Shown here: positions 47,457-55,515 of the stretch, in pieces
Layout of the letters: every line of letters starts with the position of its first letter
Position numbering within the stretch: position 1 is the stretch's first letter
Assembly: GCF_000225525.1 (NCBI RefSeq)
Contig: NZ_AGBF01000002.1
Span: forward strand, 93,194-157,193
Source of the DNA: Streptomyces zinciresistens K42
Lineage (GTDB): Bacteria; Actinomycetota; Actinomycetes; Streptomycetales; Streptomycetaceae
Direction: 5' to 3'
DNA: 64,000 nt
Program-made: the position numbers and the translations under genes
The notes under the pieces: generated by a model
Seen by the model: only the letters and a program-made list of their open reading frames with translations
Database searches by the model: none
Told to the model about the DNA's origin: nothing

Positions 47457-47945
47457 TCACCGGTAGTTCACGAACTGCAGTGCGAAGTCGAAGTCCTGGC
47501 CCTTCAGCAGGGCGATCACGTCCTGAAGGTCGTCGCGGCTCTTGGAGCTGACGCGCAGCTCCTCGCCCTGCACCTGCGCCTTGACGCCCTTGGGGCCCTC
47601 GTCGCGAATGAGCTTCGCCACCTTCTTGGCGTTCTCCTGGGAGATGCCCTCCTGGATCGTGGCGAAGATCTTGTACTCCTTGCCCGAGAGCTGGGGCTCG
47701 CCGGCGTCCAGCGCCTTGAGTGAGATCCCGCGCTTGACCAGCTTGGACTGGAAGACGTCGAGGACGGCCTTCACGCGGTCCTCCGAGTTGGCCTCCATCA
47801 GGATCTTCTCGCCGGACCACGAGATCGAGGCTCCCACGCCCTTGAAGTCGTAGCGCTGGGAGATCTCCTTGCCGGCCTGGTTGAGGGCGTTGTCGACCTC
47901 CTGCCGCTCGACCTTCGAGACGATGTCGAAACTGGAGTCGGCCAT
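47457..47945 (-). CDS. YajQ-family nucleotide-binding protein
   Basis: A 162-aa protein of the YajQ family, two ferredoxin-like domains. It begins [20 protein letters not shown], then [12 protein letters not shown], and has [20 protein letters not shown] and the C-terminal [20 protein letters not shown]. Some members bind cyclic di-GMP; here this is family knowledge only. ATG 47945 has AAGGAG about 9 nt upstream. It neighbours the tRNA-Tyr gene, as in S. coelicolor. Confidence 0.93.
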   Translation of the reverse strand: MADSSFDIVSKVERQEVDNALNQAGKEISQRYDFKGVGASISWSGEKILMEANSEDRVKAVLDVFQSKLVKRGISLKALDAGEPQLSGKEYKIFATIQEGISQENAKKVAKLIRDEGPKGVKAQVQGEELRVSSKSRDDLQDVIALLKGQDFDFALQFVNYR

Positions 47946-48160
47946 GTCCTGTGGCTCCTTGTATCGGGGTGTGTAGGGGTGCGTGCCGGCGGGCGTGGGG
48001 GAGGCCGCCGAGCGCCGGGCAGGCCCGGTCCGCATCCGGACAAGCCTAGTGCCGCGGGAGGCGATCAATCGGGTGGCGAAGCACCCCTGCGCATCGGGTA
48101 TTGTTTACGTCGTTGCCAGGGAGCACCGCCCATAAGTGGTGTGATCGGCGGCAAAACCCC

Positions 48161-48242
48161 GGCGGTGTGCCCGAGCGGCCAAAGGGAGCAGACTGTAAAT
48201 CTGCCGGCTCAGCCTTCCCAGGTTCGAATCCTGGCGCCGCCA
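48161..48242 (+). tRNA. tRNA-Tyr (anticodon GTA)
   Basis: An 82-nt tRNA with a long variable arm. Acceptor GGCGGTG pairs with CGCCGCC, the anticodon stem-loop is GCAGA-CTGTAAA-TCTGC (anticodon GTA at 48195-48197), and the T arm is CCAGG-TTCGAAT-CCTGG. The 3' CCA is not encoded. The 3' half of tRNA-Tyr is the known attB of the S. coelicolor element SLP1; here no integrase or element follows. Confidence 0.96.
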
Positions 48243-48252
48243 CGCTGAGAGA

Positions 48253-48290
48253 AGCCCCTTCGCATCACGGAAACGTGGTGCGAAGGGGCT
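48253..48290 (+). terminator. Terminator after tRNA-Tyr
   Basis: AGCCCCTTCGCATCAC, 6-nt loop, GTGGTGCGAAGGGGCT: a 16-bp stem with one G-T pair, followed by TTTCG. It begins 10 nt after the tRNA. Confidence 0.88.
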
Positions 48291-48328
48291 TTCGCGTTCG
48301 GCGGGTGTCGGGCAGGCAGACTGATGCC

Positions 48329-48541
48329 ATGGCCACGCCTCGTAGAAGCTGTCCCGAATGCCGCCGTGAGATCGCCGTCGTCGCCGGTCGCCTCGCGCGG
48401 CACGATCCGCCCGGCGCGCGTGAGACCGCGGAACTCGTGTCGTGTCCGGGGTCGCGGCGCCATGTTCAACTGGGCGCGACGCAACCCTCGTTGGACGGCT
48501 ATGTCGTGCCCGACTTCCCCGGACAGATGTCCCTGTTCTAG
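48329..48541 (+). CDS. Small Cys-containing (zinc-ribbon-like) protein, 70 aa
   Basis: Begins MATPRRSCPECRREIAVVAG, with CPEC and later SCPGSRRHVQLG, and ends DFPGQMSLF. The CxxC pair and a later Cys/His suggest a small metal-binding fold seen in short Streptomyces hypothetical proteins. No good SD is present before ATG 48329, which lies 39 nt after the tRNA-Tyr terminator, the spot where an integrated element would begin. It may be a remnant or a resident small gene. Confidence 0.5.
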   Translation: MATPRRSCPECRREIAVVAGRLARHDPPGARETAELVSCPGSRRHVQLGATQPSLDGYVVPDFPGQMSLF

Positions 48542-48685
48542 CAACGGCAGCCGGCGACACGGGACAACGAGAGGCTCCGGGGCCCCAACTGCCGCGCTGG
48601 CAAGGCGCACAGAGCCCGTCACGAACTCGCGACCGCCATGAACTCCCGTTCCCGCTCGCCCCCTCCGCCCCTCCCAGCCGAGACC

Positions 48686-49342
48686 TCAGTTTCCGGCCAC
48701 CGACTTCACCGCCACCGTCACCGGGGCCGAGCCGCTGATCAGTTCGAGGGTCAGGCCCGTGGTCGCCGGGGTGTCGAGCAACTCCGCGAGCACGGCGGCC
48801 ACATCGTCGCGCGGGATCGGGCCCCGGCCGGTCCGGGCCTCCAGGCGCACCAGGCCGTTCCCGGCGTCGTCCGTCAACTGGCCTGGGCGCAGGACCGTCC
48901 AGTCCAGCCCCTCCTGGCCGCGGACGTGGTCGTCGGCGGCGCCCTTGGCACGCAGGTAGACGTCGAAGATCTCGTCACCCTCGTGCCCGGCGTCGGCGCC
49001 CATCGACGACACGATCACGAAGCGCCGTACGCCCGCCCGGACGGCCGCGTCGGCGAACAGGACCGCGGCGCCCTTGTCCACGGTGTCCTTGCGGGCCGTC
49101 CCGCTGCCGGGCCCCGCTCCGGCCGCGAAGACCGCCGCGTCCGCGCCCTGGAGGCGGGCCGCGACCTCCTCGACCGTGGCCGACTCCAGGTCCAGCACGA
49201 CGGGTTCGGCGCCCGCCGCCCGCAGGGCGTCGCCCTGTTCGGCCTTGCGGATGATCCCCGCGACCTCGTCACCACGCGCGGCGAGCAACGCCTCCAGCCG
49301 CAGCGCGATCTGACCATGACCACCAGCGATGACAATACGCAT
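48686..49342 (-). CDS. NAD(P)-binding epimerase-like protein (atypical SDR)
   Basis: A 218-aa Rossmann-fold protein of the YwnB/NmrA-like atypical SDR group. The N-terminus is RIVIAGGHGQIALRLEALLA with the Gly-rich nucleotide loop, then VVLDLESATVEEVAARLQGA, AVFAAGAGPGS and VIVSSMGAD, and the WTVLRPGQLTDD segment in place of a classical YxxxK. ATG 49342 has no strong SD. The reaction is unknown; such proteins often reduce flavins or quinones or serve as redox sensors. Confidence 0.88.
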   Translation of the reverse strand: MRIVIAGGHGQIALRLEALLAARGDEVAGIIRKAEQGDALRAAGAEPVVLDLESATVEEVAARLQGADAAVFAAGAGPGSGTARKDTVDKGAAVLFADAAVRAGVRRFVIVSSMGADAGHEGDEIFDVYLRAKGAADDHVRGQEGLDWTVLRPGQLTDDAGNGLVRLEARTGRGPIPRDDVAAVLAELLDTPATTGLTLELISGSAPVTVAVKSVAGN

Positions 49343-49666
49343 GTCTTCGACCGTACGCCCGGACGCATCCGTCCGCCGCACGGGTTCGGCGACACCCCGC
49401 TGCCCTGAGCGCGGGCGCACGCCCCAGTGGTCCCGCCCGCGGGCCACGCGCCCCGCTGCCCGCGAGGACACGCACGGCAACCGGCCCATCCGGCAGCCGG
49501 CCCACCCGGCAGACAATCCACCCGACAGCCCCACTCAAGCAAGTCCCCGCACCTCCCCCAGAAGGCCAGCCCCTCAGCCTCGCGTCCGCCCTTTCCCCGG
49601 CACCCCGCGCCCGCCCTCAGCCCCGCGTCCGCCCCTCACGCCAGCACCCTCACGCACCCTCGCAAT

Positions 49667-49720
49667 CAGCACCCCTCACCCGCCCTCGCACCAGCACCCC
49701 TCACCCGCCAGCACCCCTCA
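49667..49720 (+). repeat. Direct repeats of CAGCACCCCTCACCCGCC
   Basis: Two full copies (49667-49684, 49692-49709) and a partial third (49709-49720) that runs into the 3' end of the amidohydrolase gene. The rest of the 49343-49717 gap is C-rich on the plus strand, with no promoter or gene I can support. Confidence 0.65.
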
Positions 49721-51139
49721 GGGCCCCTCCCCCCGCCCCTGTCGGGGCAGCCCCAGTTCCGGTGCCGCGGCCGAGTCGCAGTACTCCCGGACCGCGCTCG
49801 TGCGTGCCACCACACGCCCCCGGTGCACCACGATCCGGCTGTACGACAGGGACAGCGCCCCCGCGAGCCGGTCCCCGCGCACGGCCAGCAACTCGGCCGG
49901 GAAACCCGCCTCCACCCGCACCTCGGGCAGCCCCAGCACCGCACGAGCCGACGCGCTGACGGCGTCGTACGCGTCCTCGGGGCGCAGCCCGTGACGGGAG
50001 GCGAGCAGGTAGGCGGCCTCCAGGGGGTCGCCGCGGCCCACCGGGTTCGCCACGTCCCTCAGGGCGCCGCTGCCGGCCGCGACCCGTACCCCGGCGGAGC
50101 GCAGCAGCCGCAGAGGGGCCGTGCCGCGTCGTTCCGCGCTGCCGCAGCCGCCCTGCGGCAGGCAGACCACCGTCACCCCGGCCGCGGCGAGCTGGTCGGC
50201 GACGCGGGCGGCCGCCGGGGCTGGCAGCCGTCCCAGACCGCCGCACGGGCCCAGCGTGACCCCGGGGCGCAGTCCGCCGGCCATGGCGGCCAGCCGGGAC
50301 AGGCGGGCCGGGTCCGCGGCGTCCGTGTGCAGGTCGACGGGGCAGCCGTGCTCGGAGGCGAGCTCCAGGACCGTCTCGGCGTAGCCCGTCGGGTCGGGGT
50401 CCAGATCCGGACAGCCGCCGACCACCGACGCGCCCATCTTCATCGCGTCCCGCAGCATCGCGAGCCCGTCCGCACCGGCCACGCCGGTCAGCAGCCGCGG
50501 CATCGCCACCGTCGTCAACTCCGTGAGCCCGCGCAGGGATCGGCGGGCCTGGAGTACGGCCGCCAGGGCGCCGAGCTCCTGGACGTCGCCCACGCGCACG
50601 TGTGCCCGCGACACGGTCGCGCCGTGGCCGAGCTGGAGCAGGGCCGCCTCGGTGGCCCGGCGCTGGACGTCCTCCGGGCCGCAGGAGACCGGGCCGCTCC
50701 CGTCGGCGGAGAGCGCGGTGTCGGCGTGGGAGTGCGGCTCGGCCGGGGCGGGCAGCAGCAGATAACCGTCCAGGTCCACACGCGCCCCACACGCGCGCGT
50801 GCCGTCCCCGGTGGAACTCCCGGCAAGGCTCCCGGCCGTGCCGACCGCCTCGATGCGGCCACCGCCCAGCCGTACGTCCACGGTCCTGCCGTCGGAGAGC
50901 CGCGCCCCGCACAGCAGCAGGACGCCCGGCTCGGCCGGACCCGGGGACCCCGACGGGCCCGCCGCGGACGCCTCCCCCGACCCGGAAGAGGAGCCGGACC
51001 CGGACTTGGAAGAGGAGCCCGCCGCGGACGCCGAGCCGGACCCTGGCGAGGAAGGCGAGCCCGACGAACCGGATGAGGAGCCCGGCGAACCGGATGAGGA
51101 CGACGACGAGTGGGGCGGCTGGGGGTGGCTGTCGGGCAT
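49718..51139 (-). CDS. Amidohydrolase-superfamily protein (cytosine deaminase-like) with Ser-rich N-terminus
   Basis: A 473-aa protein. Residues 10-60 are almost only Ser/Gly/Pro (SSSSSSGSPGSSSGSSGSPS and more), then a normal amidohydrolase begins at VLLLCGARLSDGRTVDVRLG. The metal motif appears as EPHSHADTAL (HxH), a further His in PVDLHTDAADP, and a late Asp in SGALRDVANPVGRGDP. The HSH-DTAL pattern fits cytosine-deaminase-like enzymes. The Ser-rich part may be an extension or an annotation overrun; no good ATG lies closer to the domain. The substrate is unknown. Confidence 0.78.
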   Translation of the reverse strand: MPDSHPQPPHSSSSSSGSPGSSSGSSGSPSSPGSGSASAAGSSSKSGSGSSSGSGEASAAGPSGSPGPAEPGVLLLCGARLSDGRTVDVRLGGGRIEAVGTAGSLAGSSTGDGTRACGARVDLDGYLLLPAPAEPHSHADTALSADGSGPVSCGPEDVQRRATEAALLQLGHGATVSRAHVRVGDVQELGALAAVLQARRSLRGLTELTTVAMPRLLTGVAGADGLAMLRDAMKMGASVVGGCPDLDPDPTGYAETVLELASEHGCPVDLHTDAADPARLSRLAAMAGGLRPGVTLGPCGGLGRLPAPAAARVADQLAAAGVTVVCLPQGGCGSAERRGTAPLRLLRSAGVRVAAGSGALRDVANPVGRGDPLEAAYLLASRHGLRPEDAYDAVSASARAVLGLPEVRVEAGFPAELLAVRGDRLAGALSLSYSRIVVHRGRVVARTSAVREYCDSAAAPELGLPRQGRGEGP

Positions 51140-51383
51140 CGCGCTCCAGAGGCTCGGGGCTGCGCGTCGGCGCCGCGGGACCGCCCTGGGGCACTGCGCC
51201 TGGCACGCAAGATCACGCAGAGTGAGTCGAGCCTAGGACGGGGATCCGGTGCCGACGCGCAGGAGCGCAATAGTCGTACCGGTGTGGCCCGTCGTGCGGG
51301 AGCCGCCCGCGCGGGGCCTCGGAGGCCCGCGAGACCTCGGTACGCACCGCTGTTCGGGCCCGGTGCCGGGCCGCGAAACGGAT

Positions 51384-51413
51384 TTGGGCGAACGGGCGCT
51401 GAGCGTGTAATGT
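51384..51413 (+). promoter_or_regulatory. Promoter of the tRNA-Thr/tRNA-Met unit
   Basis: TTGGGC, 18-nt spacer, TAATGT, with the -10 ending 12 nt before the tRNA-Thr gene. It is a good fit to a housekeeping promoter. Confidence 0.6.
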
Positions 51414-51424
51414 CTTCATCGCTC

Positions 51425-51497
51425 GCCCCAATAGCTCAGTCGGCAGAGCGTCTCCATGGTAAGGAGAAGGTCAACGGTTCGATTCCGTTTTGGGGCT
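51425..51497 (+). tRNA. tRNA-Thr (anticodon GGT)
   Basis: Acceptor GCCCCAA pairs with TTGGGGC; the anticodon stem-loop is TCTCC-ATGGTAA-GGAGA; T arm AACGG-TTCGATT-CCGTT. 73 nt, discriminator T, no encoded CCA. Co-transcribed with tRNA-Met 46 nt downstream. Confidence 0.95.
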
Positions 51498-51543
51498 CTG
51501 GTGTGAACGGTTCTCGTCGCGAGGCGGGTTCTGATCGCATCTC

Positions 51544-51616
51544 AGCGGTGTAGCTCAGTCGGTAGAGCAAGCGGCTCATAATCGCTGTGTCACCGGTTCA
51601 AGTCCGGTCACCGCTA
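51544..51616 (+). tRNA. tRNA-Met (elongator, anticodon CAT)
   Basis: Acceptor AGCGGTG pairs with CACCGCT; the anticodon stem-loop is AGCGG-CTCATAA-TCGCT; T arm ACCGG-TTCAAGT-CCGGT; discriminator A. The fully paired first acceptor position marks it as elongator, not initiator. Confidence 0.93.
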
Positions 51617-51621
51617 CGGAC

Positions 51622-51659
51622 AGTAGCCGATTGCAGGGTCGGTCCTCCGATCGGCTACT
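51622..51659 (+). terminator. Hairpin after tRNA-Met
   Basis: AGTAGCCGAT and its exact complement around an 18-nt loop, followed by CTTTCTT. It may end the tRNA transcript or act as an attenuator ahead of rpmG, 47 nt downstream. Confidence 0.7.
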
Positions 51660-51705
51660 CTTTCTTGCGTTAATACAGTCAATCCGTTCGTCAAGGAGCA
51701 CTCAC

Positions 51706-51870
51706 GTGGCTGCCACCGACGTCCGCCCGAAGATCACGCTGGCCTGCGTGGAGTGCAAGGAGCGGAACTACATCACCAAGAAGAACCGGCGTAACAACCC
51801 GGACCGTCTTGAGATGAAGAAGCACTGCCCGCGTTGCAACGCGCACACCGCGCACCGCGAAACGCGATAA
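51706..51870 (+). CDS. rpmG: 50S ribosomal protein L33 (zinc-binding form)
   Basis: A 54-aa ribosomal protein. It keeps both CxxC pairs ([11 protein letters not shown] and HCPRCNAHT), so it is the zinc-containing C+ paralogue. GTG 51706 has AGGAG upstream. In actinobacteria it lies beside MaoC genes and upstream of secE-nusG, as here. Confidence 0.97.
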   Translation: MAATDVRPKITLACVECKERNYITKKNRRNNPDRLEMKKHCPRCNAHTAHRETR

Positions 51871-51884
51871 ATCAGGCTCGTACA

Positions 51885-51917
51885 CGAGGCCGCCCCCACA
51901 GTCGGGGGGCGGCCTCG
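51885..51917 (+). terminator. Terminator after rpmG
   Basis: CGAGGCCGCCCCC, short loop, GGGGGGCGGCCTCG: a perfect stem of about 13 bp starting 15 nt after the rpmG stop. Confidence 0.85.
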
Positions 51918-51932
51918 CGTCGTTTCCCATCC

Positions 51933-51960
51933 GGTCGCCGGTCGCCGGTCGCCGGTCGCC
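51933..51960 (+). repeat. Four tandem GGTCGCC heptamers
   Basis: Four exact copies of GGTCGCC followed by GGTCGG. It is closely related to the GGTCGGC heptamers at 17213-17247 and again sits just outside a gene end. Confidence 0.8.
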
Positions 51961-52026
51961 GGTCGGTTCCGGCCGGCCGGTCGCACCATCCGGACAACCA
52001 CAGCTGACACCAGGAGGTGCCGGGCC

Positions 52027-52488
52027 ATGGCGCTCGACCAGTCCTTCGTGGGGCGGACGTACCCGCCCACCGACCCCTACGAGGTGGGCCGGGAGAAGAT
52101 CCGTGAGTTCGCGGTGGCCGTGGGGGACGCCAACCCGGTGTACACGGACCCGGAGGCCGCCAAGGCGCTGGGCCACTCCGACGTGATCGCCCCGCCGACC
52201 TTCGTCTTCGCGATCACCTTCGCGGCGGCCGGCCAGGTCATCGCCGACCCTCAGCTGGGCCTGGACTACGACCGGGTGGTGCACGGCGACCAGAAGTTCG
52301 CCTACAGCCGCCCGGTGCGCGCCGGTGACCGGCTGTCCGTCACCTCGACCATCGAGGCGATCAAGTCCATGGCGGGCAACGACATCCTGGACGTCCGAGG
52401 CGAGGTCCACGACGAGGCGGGCGAGCACGTCGTGACCGCCTGGACGAAGCTCGTGGCCCGTGGGGCGGCCGAGGAAGGGAAGGCGTGA
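52027..52488 (+). CDS. MaoC-like dehydratase, HadA-type (UPF0336)
   Basis: A 153-aa hot-dog-fold protein of the FAS1-dehydratase/UPF0336 type. It begins LDQSFVGRTYPPTDPYEVGR, then FAVAVGDANPVYTDP, VIAPPTFVFAIT and VVHGDQKFAYSRPVRAGD. By itself it lacks the complete hydratase-2 motif and is expected to pair with the next gene, as HadA/HadC pair with HadB in mycobacteria. ATG 52027 has AGGAGG 6-7 nt upstream. The neighbour starts 5 bp after its stop. Streptomyces makes no mycolic acids, so the substrate is open. Confidence 0.9.
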   Translation: MALDQSFVGRTYPPTDPYEVGREKIREFAVAVGDANPVYTDPEAAKALGHSDVIAPPTFVFAITFAAAGQVIADPQLGLDYDRVVHGDQKFAYSRPVRAGDRLSVTSTIEAIKSMAGNDILDVRGEVHDEAGEHVVTAWTKLVARGAAEEGKA

Positions 52489-52493
52489 GACCG

Positions 52494-52922
52494 ATGACGG
52501 CGAAGATCGCGTACGGCGATGTCGAGGTCGGCACCGAACTGCCCGGCCGGAGCTTCCCCGTGACCCGCGCCACCCTCGTGCGGTACGCAGGCGCCTCCGG
52601 TGACTTCAACCCGATCCACTGGAACGAGAAGTTCGCCAAGGAGGTCGGGCTCCCGGACGTCATCGCCCACGGCATGTTCACCATGGCCGAGGCGATCCGG
52701 GTCGTGACCGACTGGATCGGCGACCCGGCCGCGGTCGTGGAGTACGGCGTCCGCTTCACCAAGCCCGTCGTCGTCCCGAACGACGACCGGGGAACCGTGA
52801 TCGAGGTCAGCGGCAAGATCGGCGCCAAGCTCGACGACAACAAGGTCCGCGTGGACCTGACCGTGACCAACGCGGGTCAGAAGGTGCTCGGGATGTCGAG
52901 AGCGGTCGTCCGGCTCGGCTGA
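52494..52922 (+). CDS. MaoC-like dehydratase, HadB-type
   Basis: A 142-aa hot-dog-fold enoyl hydratase/3-hydroxyacyl dehydratase with the hydratase-2 motif: YAGASGDFNPIHWNEKFAKE (catalytic Asp and His) then VGLPDVIAHGMFTMAEAI. Probably the catalytic half of a heterodimer with the preceding gene. ATG 52494; GTG 52485, overlapping the upstream stop, is also possible. A perfect 16-bp hairpin follows. Confidence 0.92.
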   Translation: MTAKIAYGDVEVGTELPGRSFPVTRATLVRYAGASGDFNPIHWNEKFAKEVGLPDVIAHGMFTMAEAIRVVTDWIGDPAAVVEYGVRFTKPVVVPNDDRGTVIEVSGKIGAKLDDNKVRVDLTVTNAGQKVLGMSRAVVRLG

Positions 52923-52942
52923 CCGCCACACCCCTGTGCGGA

Positions 52943-52980
52943 CGTGAGGGGCGCTCCCTGCCCGGGGAGCGCCCCTCACG
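52943..52980 (+). terminator. Terminator after the MaoC pair
   Basis: CGTGAGGGGCGCTCCC, 6-nt loop, exact 16-bp complement. It begins 21 nt after the stop. Confidence 0.88.
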
Positions 52981-53005
52981 CGCGTCCGGCCGCCCCCTTG
53001 CCAGA

Positions 53006-53023
53006 TTAGTGATTGCGTACTAA
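53006..53023 (+). promoter_or_regulatory. Candidate TetR operator, site 1
   Basis: TTAGTGATTGCGTACTAA contains the symmetric half-sites TAGT-N8-ACTA and lies 11 nt before the TetR-family start codon. The same pattern recurs before the MFS gene. Confidence 0.65.
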
Positions 53024-53033
53024 CTTACCCACC

Positions 53034-53585
53034 ATGGTCAGGATGAGCGCAGAAGAGAGGCGTGAGAGCGTCGTCCGCGCGGCGATGGCCGAGTTCGCCC
53101 TCGGCGGCTACCACGGCACGTCGACCGAGGTGATCGCGAGGCGCGTCGGTGTCTCGCAGCCGTATCTCTTCCGGCTCTTCCCGGGCAAGAAGGCGATCTT
53201 CCTCGCGGCGTCGGAGCGCTGCGTGGAGGACATCATCAGGATGTTCGCGGACGCCTGCGAAGGGCTGGAGGGCGAGGCGGCCCTGCATGCCATGGGGGAC
53301 GCGTACCGGAAGGTCGTCTCCGAGCAGCCCGAGCGGCTGATGATGCAGATGCAGATGTACCTCGCCGTGTCGGCCGCGGAGCAGGAGGGCGACCACGAGT
53401 TCGGCGAGGCCGTCCGGGCCGGCTGGATGCGGCTGTGGGACACCGTCCACCTGCCGCTGGGGGCGGACGACGGCGAGACGACGACCTTCATGGCGTACGG
53501 AATGCTCATCAACTGCCTGGTGGCCATGGGCTTTCCGCCCGACCACCGGGTCTGGGCAGGCATGCAGCCGCCGACGCGCCCGTAG
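53034..53585 (+). CDS. TetR-family transcriptional regulator
   Basis: A 183-aa repressor. The N-terminal helix-turn-helix is typical: SVVRAAMAEFALGGYHGTST, EVIARRVGVSQPYLFRLFPG, KKAIFLAASERC. The ligand domain contains a Met-rich stretch (PERLMMQMQMYLAVSA). ATG 53034 has no SD and lies just after a candidate operator, so the message may be leaderless; ATG 53043 is also in frame. With the adjacent exporter it forms a typical self-regulated drug-efflux pair. Confidence 0.92.
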   Translation: MVRMSAEERRESVVRAAMAEFALGGYHGTSTEVIARRVGVSQPYLFRLFPGKKAIFLAASERCVEDIIRMFADACEGLEGEAALHAMGDAYRKVVSEQPERLMMQMQMYLAVSAAEQEGDHEFGEAVRAGWMRLWDTVHLPLGADDGETTTFMAYGMLINCLVAMGFPPDHRVWAGMQPPTRP

Positions 53586-53632
53586 GAAGACACGCGGAGC
53601 ATCCCGTGGCGCTCACGCATGACCACAAAAGT

Positions 53633-53648
53633 TAGTGATCAATAACTA
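53633..53648 (+). promoter_or_regulatory. Candidate TetR operator, site 2
   Basis: TAGTGATCAATAACTA shows the same TAGT-N8-ACTA half-sites as site 1, including the shared TTAGTGAT, and lies 21 nt before the MFS start codon. Confidence 0.65.
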
Positions 53649-53668
53649 CTCACTGCGCAGGGGGACCG

Positions 53669-55120
53669 ATGCCACACCACGAGCAGCACGACACACGGAC
53701 ACCACGGCCGGGCGGAGCCGTATGGGCCCTGGTCATCACCAGCGTCGCCGGATTCATGGCGGCACTCGACAACCTCGTCGTCACCACCGCCCTGCCCTCG
53801 ATCCGCGAGGATCTGGGCGGCGCACTGGACGACCTGGAGTGGACGGTCAGCGCCTACACGCTGACCTTCGCCGTCCTGCTGATGTTCGGCGCGGCCCTGG
53901 GCGACCGGTTCGGCCGCCGCCGGCTCTTCCTGGTCGGCATCACGATCTTCACCGCCGCGTCCGCCGCGGCGGCCCTCGCCCCCGGCATCGACTCCCTCAT
54001 CGCCGCCCGCGCCGTGCAGGGCGCCGGCGCCGCGGTCATGATGCCGCTGACGCTGACCCTGCTGACGGCGGCCGTACCCGCGGCCAAACGCGGCATGGCG
54101 TACGGCATCTGGGGCGCCGTCAACGGCCTCGCGATCGCCTCCGGCCCCCTCATCGGCGGCAGCCTCACCGAACACATCTCCTGGCAGTGGATCTTCTGGC
54201 TGAACGTTCCGCTCGGCGTCGCCCTCCTCCCGCTCGCCCGGCTGCGCCTCTCCGAGTCGCACGGCACCGGCGCTCCGCTCGACCTCGTGGGCACCCTCCT
54301 GGCCAGCGGCGGCCTGTTCGGGGTCGTGTACGGCCTGGTACGCGGCCCCGCCGACGGCTGGACCTCGAACCTCGTCCTGACCGCCCTGTTCGCCGGCGGC
54401 GCCCTGCTGGCCGGCTTCGTCCTCCACAGCATCCGCGCCAAGAACCCGATGCTGCCGATGCGCCTGTTCCGCTCCCGGGCCTTCGCCGGGATCAACGCCG
54501 CGAGCATGCTGATGTTCCTCGGCATGTTCGGGTCGATCTTCCTGCTCAGCCAGTACATGCAGGGCGTACTCGGCTACTCGCCCACCGAGGCGGGCCTGCG
54601 CATGCTCCCGTGGACCGGCATGCCGATGCTCGTGGCGCCGATCGCCGGCATCCTCTCCGACCGCATCGGCGGCCGCCCCGTAGTGGCCACCGGCCTCTTC
54701 CTCCAGGCGGCCGGCCTCGCCTACATGGCCTCCGTGGTCACCGTCGACGTCTCCTACGCCGCCCAGCTGCCCGCCCTTATCATCAGCGGCGTAGGCATGG
54801 CCCTGTTCTTCGCCCCGGCCTCCAACCTGGTCATGTCCAGCGTCCGCCCCTCCGAACAGGGCATCGCCTCCGGCGCCAACAACGCCCTGCGCGAGGTCGG
54901 CGGCGCGCTCGGCATCGCCGTGATGTCCTCGATCTTCGCCGCGCAGGGCGGCTACGAGACCGGCCAGACCTTCGTGGACGGCCTGCGCCCAGCCCTGATC
55001 ACCGGAGCGGCCGTAGTGGCCGCAGCCGCCCTGGCCACCCTGGCGGCCCCCCGCCGCAACCCCACCGCCCGCCCAAGGGCCGATCACCCCCGGCGGAATC
55101 CCGTACAGACAGCGGCCTGA
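53669..55120 (+). CDS. MFS drug-efflux transporter (DHA2/EmrB-QacA type)
   Basis: A 483-aa proton antiporter with about 14 transmembrane helices. Signature segments: MAALDNLVVTTALPSIREDL (motif D1), LGDRFGRRRLFLVGITIF (motif A), RAVQGAGAAVMMPLTLTLL (motif B) and WGAVNGLAIASGPLIGGSL (motif C), plus WIFWLNVPLGVALLPLARL. ATG 53669 has AGGGGGA 3-4 nt upstream. Paired with the TetR gene and sharing its operator pattern, it probably exports a toxic compound that is the TetR ligand. Confidence 0.94.
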   Translation: MPHHEQHDTRTPRPGGAVWALVITSVAGFMAALDNLVVTTALPSIREDLGGALDDLEWTVSAYTLTFAVLLMFGAALGDRFGRRRLFLVGITIFTAASAAAALAPGIDSLIAARAVQGAGAAVMMPLTLTLLTAAVPAAKRGMAYGIWGAVNGLAIASGPLIGGSLTEHISWQWIFWLNVPLGVALLPLARLRLSESHGTGAPLDLVGTLLASGGLFGVVYGLVRGPADGWTSNLVLTALFAGGALLAGFVLHSIRAKNPMLPMRLFRSRAFAGINAASMLMFLGMFGSIFLLSQYMQGVLGYSPTEAGLRMLPWTGMPMLVAPIAGILSDRIGGRPVVATGLFLQAAGLAYMASVVTVDVSYAAQLPALIISGVGMALFFAPASNLVMSSVRPSEQGIASGANNALREVGGALGIAVMSSIFAAQGGYETGQTFVDGLRPALITGAAVVAAAALATLAAPRRNPTARPRADHPRRNPVQTAA

Positions 55121-55515
55121 CCCGCACACCCGCACACCCGGACCCCCGGCACGCACGTACACCGCGCGCGCCGGGCGCCGGCCGCATCCCCCGAGAGGGA
55201 ACGGCACTGGGGGAGGCGCAGGCGCCCGCGTGCGGCGAGGAGGCACCCGGCCCGGAGGCGCAGGCGCCCGCGGCCGGCGAGGAGGGGACGTGCCTGGGGG
55301 TGCCCGCCCGCAGCGTCCGGCGTCAAAAGGGGCCGCACTCCCCAAGCCACGGAACCGCCGGACCGAGGACGGACACCCCGCCCGCCACGGCCCCGCACCA
55401 CAACACACCGCACGCGCAACCACCGCACCGCACGCGACCCGCACAGGCGCCCCCACCTCCCCGCCCCACCCCTCACCCCCCAGCGGCAGCGACCCCGTCT
55501 CGTACTCTTGAGCCC
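55121..55515 (+). other. Non-coding region with 42-bp period direct repeat, ends in murB promoter
   Basis: A 395-bp gap. GGAGGCGCAGGCGCCCGCG, two variable bases, CGGCGAGGAGG occurs at about 55212 and again at about 55254. No gene has plausible codon use. TACTCT at 55503-55508, seven nt before the murB GTG, looks like a -10. Confidence 0.6.
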
